DNA from: Oscillospiraceae bacterium
GTDB lineage: Bacteria > Bacillota > Clostridia > Oscillospirales > Oscillospiraceae
Reading direction: 5' to 3'
DNA length: 13,831 bases
Assembly (NCBI GenBank): GCA_017400415.1
Contig: JAFPTE010000170.1
Span: forward strand, 1 to 13,831
How positions within the stretch are numbered: the stretch's first letter is position 1; every line of letters starts with the position of its first letter. Of the stretch, positions 1-4,993 are shown in pieces. A model generated the notes under the pieces. The model did not search any database and had not been told where the DNA came from. It was given only the letters and a program-made list of their open reading frames with translations. The position numbers and the translations under genes were made by a program.

Positions 1-2
1 AG

Positions 3-995
3 CCGAGTTCCAGCGCGAGTGCCGACATGTTCTCCTCCGGGCCGTACAACTTCATAATCGGCGCGGACGAGCCCGAGGGCATTCCGGTCGAGAACACTGA
101 CGAGGTGGATGGGTCGATCACGTTCCGCGACGGACTCAAGGCGCCCGGCTTGACGGTGGCGTTCGAGGTCATGTTCTCCTATGATCAGCACTGGGACGGA
201 ACCGACGAGGAGAACAAGAGGATCAAGGGCTATGCCTCCACCAAGCCTACGGTCAAGGTCTACAATGTCGAGCCGACCATCAAGAAAATAGAGATGAACG
301 GCATGAAGGCGTCGGGAGATGGCTACAACTACCCGAACAAGCTGCCTAGGGACCAGGAGCAGACGTTCACGCTCACCGCCAACGATCCGGGCACATACGA
401 CCTCACGAATACAAACAAGCCTTTCAAGGTTCGCTGGACTGCAACGCTTGACGGAACCCCCTATGACGACCCGAAGGTCTTAGAGGGCTACCCGGAAGAG
501 CATCCTTTCAAATACTCCTTCCCGGCGGCCGGCGTGTGGCAGGTCACTGCCGAGGTCAGGGACAAGGACATGGACGACTGGAGCGATGTCACATACACGG
601 TGTACGTGACGGTCCTCGCACAGCCGGCCGTCGAGCATGGGGCGCAGGAGATCTCGCTCATTGAGAAGCTCGGTCTTAACGAGGAGAGCAAACGGAAGTT
701 CAACGTCGGCGTCAGCTACTGGGATCAAAAGTACCCGGGAGAGCTAGACGTCCTCGTCCAGGTCACCAGCGCGACGCCTGCAGGAAAGACCAATCCGGGC
801 TACATCGCGTTCGAGTCGGGCTTCCGTATCTCGAATGCCGAGGCGCAGGCGCTTCTCACGGCGCTCGCCAGCCCCGAGCATCCGTACAATCCGGAGAGCA
901 CCTACTACCGCCTGAAGCTGCCCTTGCCTCTGTACTGTCTCGCAAACTCAACCTTGATGTCGGCTTCTATCATATACCAGCCGCGAAGAAGGTAG
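3..995 (+). CDS. Partial PKD-repeat extracellular protein (no N-terminus; C-terminus not genuine)
   Basis: The frame is open from the first complete codon at base 3, so the true start lies outside the window and the ATG at 27 is probably internal. What can be seen is the end of one Ig-like domain (ending in a VKVYNVEPTI strand), then a PKD-like domain at roughly 378-620 with a typical FPAAGVWQVTAEVRDKD turn and closing TYTVYVTV strand, then a less recognisable segment. PKD repeats belong to large secreted or surface adhesion and polysaccharide-binding proteins; no enzyme domain is visible. Codon use is strongly G/C-ending, unlike the AT-rich gene to the right. From about base 920 the frame is simply the antisense of the next gene, so the last 25 or so residues are not part of the natural protein. 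I read it as a foreign fragment joined here, by assembly or rearrangement. Exact function unknown. Confidence 0.55.
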   Translation, partial: PSSSASADMFSSGPYNFIIGADEPEGIPVENTDEVDGSITFRDGLKAPGLTVAFEVMFSYDQHWDGTDEENKRIKGYASTKPTVKVYNVEPTIKKIEMNGMKASGDGYNYPNKLPRDQEQTFTLTANDPGTYDLTNTNKPFKVRWTATLDGTPYDDPKVLEGYPEEHPFKYSFPAAGVWQVTAEVRDKDMDDWSDVTYTVYVTVLAQPAVEHGAQEISLIEKLGLNEESKRKFNVGVSYWDQKYPGELDVLVQVTSATPAGKTNPGYIAFESGFRISNAEAQALLTALASPEHPYNPESTYYRLKLPLPLYCLANSTLMSASIIYQPRRR

Positions 996-1804
996 TCCTC
1001 AACTTTTTTGCCTTTCTCCGGCTTTGACAAAAATCCTATGAAAGCAAGATCCTCGGCGCAGCAATTCATGGCCATTCTGCCGGGAATCATACAACCCTTA
1101 GGCAGCTTGTCATTATAGTAAACCATGCCTTTGAACTTAACTTTTTTCTTATCATACTTCTGTGGATTGTCAAGTGCATCCATATACCAAAGGCCGAAAT
1201 CATCGTCTTCAATAGTGATCACATCGGCGTTAATATCAAAGGGAAGTACTTCTTCAATGGCAGAATTATCAATGCCTTCCGCAGTCTTATACATAATCTG
1301 TGCCTGGCGGTTAAGGGGCTTGATGCAGCGTCTGATAAAAAGCTTGTCGGTGGTCTCATCAACACGGTTGACGATCACAACATCCGAAAACTTCACATTC
1401 TCAGCAAAGAATGAACGCATATTATTATAGTAATTGTTAAAGGTCTCAGCATCCATCAGGGTGACTATCTGACCTAAAGCCCAGTTCTCCGGGAACTGAA
1501 GATTCATGAAATCCGAGGTCTTCCACATACCGTTATATTCAACCATTACCATATCGGGATGATAGAAACGGTCAAGCTGCTTCAGGAAATCCCCGGTCAG
1601 CTGTGACTGCTCTTCTATCGGAAGTATTGATACCTCCTTTTTTGCAAGCTCAACCTCGTCATATTCTTCCTCCCCTTCTTCGCACATGATAACCAGCACC
1701 TTGCCGGCCTTTGCAAACTGGGGATCTTTCATGGTTTCTGTTATAAATGTGGTTTTACCGCTTTCCAGAAAACCATTTATCAAAAACACAGGTGTCTGTT
1801 CCAT
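905..1804 (-). CDS. CobW/COG0523-family GTPase with YcgQ (DUF1980)-like C-terminal domain, 3' truncated
   Basis: A 299-residue G3E-family P-loop GTPase. The Walker A motif GFLESGKTT is at residues 11-19 and an NRVD guanine-specificity motif at 146-149. A CEEGEEEYDE segment replaces the usual IENEFG region, and there is no CxCC metal motif. Residues 220-290 resemble the C-terminal domain of the YcgQ/TIGR03943 family (FKGMVYY, then IPGRMAMNCCAEDLAFIGF with Cys248-Cys249), so this is a GTPase fused to a putative metal-binding module. I infer a metal-chaperone role. The ATG at 1804 gives the expected N-terminus close to the P-loop; an ATG at 1855 would add 17 residues, and neither has a clear ribosome binding site. 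The protein stops abruptly after YRGKG, where relatives appear to continue, because the coding strand runs into unrelated sequence at about 905-925. A good promoter lies at 1945-1973. Family call firm, metal and partner unknown. Confidence 0.85.
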   Translation of the reverse strand: MEQTPVFLINGFLESGKTTFITETMKDPQFAKAGKVLVIMCEEGEEEYDEVELAKKEVSILPIEEQSQLTGDFLKQLDRFYHPDMVMVEYNGMWKTSDFMNLQFPENWALGQIVTLMDAETFNNYYNNMRSFFAENVKFSDVVIVNRVDETTDKLFIRRCIKPLNRQAQIMYKTAEGIDNSAIEEVLPFDINADVITIEDDDFGLWYMDALDNPQKYDKKKVKFKGMVYYNDKLPKGCMIPGRMAMNCCAEDLAFIGFLSKPEKGKKVEDYLLRGWYMIEADIKVEFARQYRGKGSFRR

Positions 1805-1818
1805 TTTTGTTATACACA

Positions 1819-1850
1819 GCAGGCGTAGCTTCCCATGATTATGCGCCTGC
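1819..1850 (-). promoter_or_regulatory. Leader hairpin upstream of the truncated CobW-like GTPase
   Basis: GCAGGCG (1819-1825) and CGCCTGC (1844-1850) form a perfect 7-bp stem with an 18-base loop, at the end of a roughly 134-base predicted leader and 14 bases before the ATG at 1804. That start has no obvious Shine-Dalgarno sequence, so the hairpin may influence translation. It matches no riboswitch class I recognise. Confidence 0.35.
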
Positions 1851-1944
1851 GGCATTATCGTGGGGTCCGAAAGCTTTCTTCCTGACTTATTTAAGCTCCA
1901 TAAAATTGTAATACTCTTTTGAGCATAATAATCACTAAACTAAG

Positions 1945-1973
1945 ATTATACCATAACAGTAAATACTTTTCAA
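1945..1973 (-). promoter_or_regulatory. Sigma-A promoter for the 905-1804 GTPase gene
   Basis: On the minus strand, TTGAAA (1968-1973) and a perfect TATAAT (1945-1950) are separated by exactly 17 bp. Transcription would start near 1938, leaving a leader of about 134 bases. The promoter lies just beyond the terminator of the upstream gene, so this GTPase gene is its own transcription unit. Confidence 0.75.
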
Positions 1974-2012
1974 GCCAAAAAATTGCCACCGGTTTTATGC
2001 CGGCGGCAATTT
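1974..2012 (-). terminator. Rho-independent terminator of the His-rich GTPase gene
   Basis: A hairpin with arms at 1980-1992 and 2000-2012 (13 positions, one mismatch) has a short TTTTATG-type loop. On the minus strand it is followed by a run of six T residues, and it lies 43 bases past the stop codon at 2056. This closes the 3339-to-2056 transcription unit. Confidence 0.8.
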
Positions 2013-2055
2013 CTTTGCATAAACGATTTCTAAATTAACGATCGATTTCAAATCT

Positions 2056-3339
2056 CTATGCGAGTTCAAAAAGCTTTTTGAGCTCATCTTCCTTCAGTTT
2101 GCTTCCGATAACACAGAGACGGCCTGTAACATCGGCAGCGCCTTCTCTGATCTCATACTCACCGGGGGTAAGGTCAAAGTGCAGCCACTTTCCGTCTGCT
2201 GTGGGAACAATACCTTTGGAACGAAGAACCATACCATAGTCATCAGTCTCGGAAAGTACCTCAAGTATTTCTTCAAGCTTCTCTTTGGTATACTGCTTGG
2301 GACCTTCATTACCCCAGGAATCAAACACTTCATCAGCATGATGATGTCCGTCATGATGGTCATGGCAGCCGCAGCTGCATCCCTCACCATGTTCATGGTG
2401 GTGATGTTGTTCATCTTCGTCCTCATCATCGTGGTGATGGTGATGATTCTCGTGCTCTTCCTCCTCGTCATCATCTTCGTGGTGATGGTGGTGATGCTCA
2501 TGCTCATCCTCGTCATCCTCGTCATGGTGATGGTGATGATGCTCATGCTCATGCTCGTCGTCATCGTCGTCGTGGTCGTCATGGTGATGGTGATGATGCT
2601 CATGCTCGTCCTCATCGTCGTCATCGTCGTCGTGGTCATGGTGATGGTGATGATGCTCGTGCTCGTCCTCATCATCGTCGTCATCGTCGTGATGGAGCTC
2701 GTTTGCCTTGCGAGCCAGGTCACGGAGCTCCTCCACAAGGGAGTTTTTGCCGGTCATGGCGGCAAGAATCTGGTCGCCGGTGAGCTCATCCCAATCAGTT
2801 GTAACGATAACTGCATTGGGGTTCTTTTCCCTCAGGAGGGCCACGGCGGCGGAGAGCTTGGCCTCATCCATGCCCTTGGTGCGGCTGAGAAGGATGCAGC
2901 TGGCATGGGAAACCTGGTCATCATAGAACTCGCCGAAGTTCTTCATATACATGCGGACCTTCTTGGCGTCCGCCACGGTGACGAAGCTGCGGAGGGTGAT
3001 GGGCAGGTCCTCTGCCACGCCCTCAACGGCCCTGGTCACATCGCTGAGCTTGCCCACGCCGGAGGGCTCGATGAGTATAACGTCCGGGTTGTACTGCTCC
3101 ACAACCTTTTTCAGGGCGGAGCGGAAATCGCCCACCAGGCTGCAGCAGATGCAGCCGTCGTTAAGCTCGTTTATCTGAATGCCGCTCTCCTTAAGAAAGC
3201 TGCCGTCAATACCGATCTCGCCGAACTCGTTTTCAATCAGCACCACCTTTTTGCCTGCAAAGCTCTCCTTGATGAGCTTCTTGATAAGGGTGGTCTTTCC
3301 GGCTCCCAGGAAGCCGGAGAATACGTCAACTGTGGTCAT
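2056..3339 (-). CDS. CobW/COG0523-family metal-chaperone GTPase with giant His/Asp/Glu-rich insert
   Basis: A 427-residue G3E GTPase of the COG0523 (CobW/YciC/ZNG1) family, whose members deliver or buffer Zn2+, Co2+ or related metals in the cytoplasm. Walker A GFLGAGKTT is at residues 9-17, IENEFGEIGID at 35-45, the family's CxCC metal motif at Cys63/65/66 and EPSG at 91-94. The usual NKxD motif is replaced by SRTK at 152-155. Residues 216-334 are almost only His, Asp and Glu (about 50 His and 59 acidic residues by hand count), built from 15-19-residue repeats and ending in CSCGC at 321-325. Residues 350-427 form the CobW C-terminal domain, with WLHFDLTPGEYEI. The tract is much longer than the usual short His-rich stretch. 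The ATG at 3339 is preceded by AAAGAGG at 8-base spacing. A promoter lies immediately upstream and a strong terminator follows. A zinc role is the likeliest but is inferred. Confidence 0.92.
   Translation of the reverse strand: MTTVDVFSGFLGAGKTTLIKKLIKESFAGKKVVLIENEFGEIGIDGSFLKESGIQINELNDGCICCSLVGDFRSALKKVVEQYNPDVILIEPSGVGKLSDVTRAVEGVAEDLPITLRSFVTVADAKKVRMYMKNFGEFYDDQVSHASCILLSRTKGMDEAKLSAAVALLREKNPNAVIVTTDWDELTGDQILAAMTGKNSLVEELRDLARKANELHHDDDDDDEDEHEHHHHHHDHDDDDDDEDEHEHHHHHHDDHDDDDDEHEHEHHHHHHDEDDEDEHEHHHHHHEDDDEEEEHENHHHHHDDEDEDEQHHHHEHGEGCSCGCHDHHDGHHHADEVFDSWGNEGPKQYTKEKLEEILEVLSETDDYGMVLRSKGIVPTADGKWLHFDLTPGEYEIREGAADVTGRLCVIGSKLKEDELKKLFELA
2338..2694 (-). repeat. In-frame tandem repeat encoding the His/acidic metal-binding tract
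   Basis: This stretch is a degenerate coding repeat of about 57 bp. The first three units each encode 19 residues (216-234, 235-253, 254-272), ending in EHEHHHHHH or HEHEHHHHHH; the later units shrink to 15-17 residues and diverge. Unit lengths are multiples of three, so gain or loss of units would keep the frame. Confidence 0.85.
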
Positions 3340-3382
3340 GAAAATTACCTCTTTCCGAATTATAAAATCATCCTGCGTACAT

Positions 3383-3391
3383 ATTATAACA
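3383..3391 (-). promoter_or_regulatory. Extended -10 promoter of the His-rich GTPase gene
   Basis: The minus strand carries TGtTATAAT (TG at 3390-3391, TATAAT at 3383-3388), a perfect extended -10 element, about 44 bases from the start codon at 3339. A TTGACA at 3396-3401 lies only 7 bp upstream, too close to serve as its -35 element. Confidence 0.6.
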
Positions 3392-3397
3392 GCCCTG

Positions 3398-3982
3398 TCA
3401 AGAGGGAATTATTCCCTCGTTGGCGTGAGCGTAATAAACCCTTGCGGGCTTAAAGCTGAGGATGCGCTCCCAGTCGGCTTTCAGAGCTGCATTATCCTCA
3501 TACCCCGCCAGATAGCTCAGAGGCTCCAGGTCTCCCACCAGGCACTGACCGCTGTCAAGCACAAGGGATATACTGTCCGGGCTGTGGCTGGGAGTTGAGA
3601 TTATCTCTCCGGCAATGCCGAGACTGCGCAGATACTCCCGGCTTTCTGCGCAGCTTATAACATCGGCCCTGTTTTCGTCAATGGGCGTAAACCGGAGCCG
3701 CTGCCTTGCAAAAATCAGTTCCCCGAAGCGTATGCACTCTCTCTGCACGTCAGCCAGCAGGAGCCTTGCGCCCATGGCCTGCAGCTGGCCTATAAGCCCC
3801 ATATGGTCCGGATGATAGTGGGTTGCAATAACATGGGTTATATCCGCCACCTCAATGCCCGCCGCCTTTATGGCCCGGAAAAAGGCCGGCAGGGTGCCTG
3901 CGTAATCCGTATCCACCAGAAGGCCGCCGGATTTGCCTGGGATAAAGAAGGTATTCGTATTTCCGTATTTAAGCTTTATCAT
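3398..3982 (-). CDS. Metallo-beta-lactamase-fold hydrolase
   Basis: A 194-residue protein with the full metal-ligand set of the metallo-beta-lactamase superfamily: HYHPDH at residues 55-60 (HxHxDH), His133 in STPSHSPDS, Asp151 in LVGDLE and His186 in YYAHAN. These residues normally bind two Zn2+ (or Fe) ions and activate water. The short length and lack of extra domains fit a glyoxalase II-like or generic hydrolase; the substrate cannot be read from the sequence. Start at 3982 because the N-terminus is compact and beta-rich as in the family; there is no strong ribosome binding site and no obvious promoter of its own. It lies downstream of the zinc-ribbon gene on the same strand, separated by a hairpin at 3996-4019, so it may be expressed by readthrough. 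Its stop codon lies 58 bp before the GTPase gene. Confidence 0.85.
   Translation of the reverse strand: MIKLKYGNTNTFFIPGKSGGLLVDTDYAGTLPAFFRAIKAAGIEVADITHVIATHYHPDHMGLIGQLQAMGARLLLADVQRECIRFGELIFARQRLRFTPIDENRADVISCAESREYLRSLGIAGEIISTPSHSPDSISLVLDSGQCLVGDLEPLSYLAGYEDNAALKADWERILSFKPARVYYAHANEGIIPS
3402..3418. promoter_or_regulatory. Perfect 8-bp palindrome beside the GTPase promoter, operator candidate
   Basis: GAGGGAAT-T-ATTCCCTC is a perfect inverted repeat with a one-base centre. It lies in the -35 region upstream of the extended -10 element and overlaps the last codons of the hydrolase gene that ends at 3398. Position and symmetry fit a repressor site, but no known operator consensus is recognised and there is no T-run to make it a terminator. 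Confidence 0.35.
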
Positions 3983-3989
3983 AACTTAC

Positions 3990-4019
3990 AAAAGCGCCGC
4001 CGCAGAAAACTGCGGCGGC
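3990..4019 (-). terminator. Hairpin between the zinc-ribbon gene and the hydrolase gene, weak terminator
   Basis: GCCGCCGCA (3996-4004) pairs perfectly with TGCGGCGGC (4011-4019) around a 6-base loop. On the minus strand a short CTTTTG follows. It sits between the stop at 4048 and the ATG at 3982. The poor T-run suggests partial termination, which would lower but not abolish hydrolase expression from the upstream promoter. Confidence 0.55.
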
Positions 4020-4047
4020 AGGTCGAAGAAATAATCAATCGGTTTTT

Positions 4048-4773
4048 TCAGTTTTTCGGTTCAACCACACGGAAGATAATGGTATGGCTGATGCCGTCCA
4101 CAGTGGCGGTGATGTTGCACTTGCCAACCTTAAGAGCGCTGACAACGCCGTTCTGGTCAACGGTGGCAATGGACTCATCGGAGGAGGTCCAGACAGCGGT
4201 GGCGTCAATGCCGGAAGGCTTGATGTTCAGGGTGAAGGTGTACTTCTGGCCTCTGTTGCCGGAGACGTCCTTCACATGGTTGGCATCTTCCCACTTGATG
4301 GGCTTGCCGAGATAGTAAATCTCCACAGACTGGACGGAGGGCTTGGGAGTGTCAACGGGATCAGTATTGCCGTTGTTGGGATTGGGATCATTACCGGTGC
4401 TGGGGTTGGGATCCGTGCCGGTGTTGGGATTGGGATTGGGATCATTACCGGTGTTGGGGTCGGAGCCGTTTCCGCCGGGATTATTGCCGTCAGTACGGTC
4501 AACAGTGTCGCTGGTGCCGCCGGGATTGGTGCCGCCGGGGTTATTGCCGGTGGGGTTCTTGTCGCTGCCGGAGGTGATAATGAGCACCACCACGGCGGCA
4601 ATCAGAATCACGATAAGCAGGATTCCCACAATAAGCTTGAGGGTGGAATTATCCGAGGGCATGGCCCGGTTGGATTTGGAATGGCGGCGCGTGCCGCAGT
4701 ACGGGCACTTGGTACGGAGCCCGGAATACTTTCTGTCGCATCTTGAGCATTTAACCTGAGGGATAAGGGACAT
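4048..4773 (-). CDS. Zinc-ribbon, single-pass membrane protein with Ig-like (BIG_2) domain
   Basis: A 241-residue protein in four parts. Residues 9-26 are a zinc ribbon (Cys9/Cys12 and Cys23/Cys26, CSRC and CPYC). Residues 45-67 are one strong hydrophobic membrane helix. Residues 71-146 are a low-complexity linker rich in Asn, Pro, Gly, Asp and Thr with repeated DPNPNTG-like units. Residues 147-241 are a bacterial Ig-like BIG_2 domain, with VWTSSDESIATVDQNG followed by a GKCNITATVDG strand. The likely topology is zinc ribbon inside and Ig domain outside, but this is inferred. The function is not recognised; such zinc-ribbon anchored proteins are common in Clostridia and probably act at the cell surface. 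Start at 4773 is supported by AGGAGG seven bases upstream, and a sigma-A promoter lies at 4853-4881. It is divergent from the glutamine synthetase gene. Confidence 0.85.
   Translation of the reverse strand: MSLIPQVKCSRCDRKYSGLRTKCPYCGTRRHSKSNRAMPSDNSTLKLIVGILLIVILIAAVVVLIITSGSDKNPTGNNPGGTNPGGTSDTVDRTDGNNPGGNGSDPNTGNDPNPNPNTGTDPNPSTGNDPNPNNGNTDPVDTPKPSVQSVEIYYLGKPIKWEDANHVKDVSGNRGQKYTFTLNIKPSGIDATAVWTSSDESIATVDQNGVVSALKVGKCNITATVDGISHTIIFRVVEPKN
4366..4461 (-). repeat. Degenerate coding repeat of the Asn/Pro linker
   Basis: The stretch encodes residues 105-136 of the zinc-ribbon membrane protein as variants of a DPNPNTGN unit. It is low-complexity coding DNA forming an extended flexible spacer, not a mobile or CRISPR repeat. 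Confidence 0.7.
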
Positions 4774-4852
4774 AGCTTTACCTCCTATTGTATAAGCCCC
4801 GAAAGGGGACGCAATATGTTGTAATAGGTACCTTTAGTTCTATACATCGTTG

Positions 4853-4881
4853 ATTATACAACATTCCCTCCAATTCGTCAA
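4853..4881 (-). promoter_or_regulatory. Sigma-A promoter of the zinc-ribbon membrane protein gene
   Basis: On the minus strand TTGACG (4876-4881) and TATAAT (4853-4858) are 17 bp apart. The transcript would begin near 4846 with a leader of about 73 bases that includes a small CCCC-TTTC-GGGG hairpin (4797-4808) before the AGGAGG ribosome binding site. Confidence 0.75.
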
Positions 4882-4954
4882 TGACAATAAAAAATTTTTT
4901 CTGAAAGGCCGCAAAAATATTTTTTTGGTGCTTCCAATGGGGCCGGGTTTTTGA

Positions 4955-4988
4955 TATATTATACTTGTACTGATATTACCGGGAGGGA
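4955..4988 (+). promoter_or_regulatory. Probable -10 region and ribosome binding site of the glutamine synthetase gene
   Basis: Upstream of the ATG at 4994 are overlapping AT-rich -10 candidates, TATATT (4955-4960) and TATACT (4960-4965). The only -35 match at 17-bp spacing is a poor TTCCAA (4932-4937). GGGAGGG at 4981-4987 is the ribosome binding site. The weak -35 would fit an activated promoter, but no nitrogen-regulator site is recognised. Confidence 0.35.
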
Positions 4989-4993
4989 TACTC

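Noticed and set aside
1805..1940. Cobalamin riboswitch in the GTPase leader, suggested by AGTCAGGAAG and GGGAAG fragments
   Set aside because: The leader is too short and the conserved boxes are not in the required order; no full B12 core can be drawn.
2338..2694. Possible CRISPR-like or intergenic tandem repeat
   Set aside because: The repeats are in frame, lack unique spacers and encode the His/acidic tract of a GTPase.
3383..3401. TTGACA and TATAAT as a classical promoter pair
   Set aside because: They are only 7 bp apart, far from the 16-18 bp needed; the TATAAT works better as an extended -10 element.
2179..3453. A 424-codon plus-strand open frame with a long Val/Met/Ile-rich stretch resembling membrane helices
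   Set aside because: It is the complement of the His/Asp codons of the metal tract (CAT/CAC and GAT/GAC read backwards as ATG/GTG and ATC/GTC). No ribosome binding site or family resemblance.
4084..4746. A Gly/Ala/Val-rich plus-strand frame
   Set aside because: Antisense of the zinc-ribbon membrane protein gene, which has a promoter, an AGGAGG site and recognisable domains.
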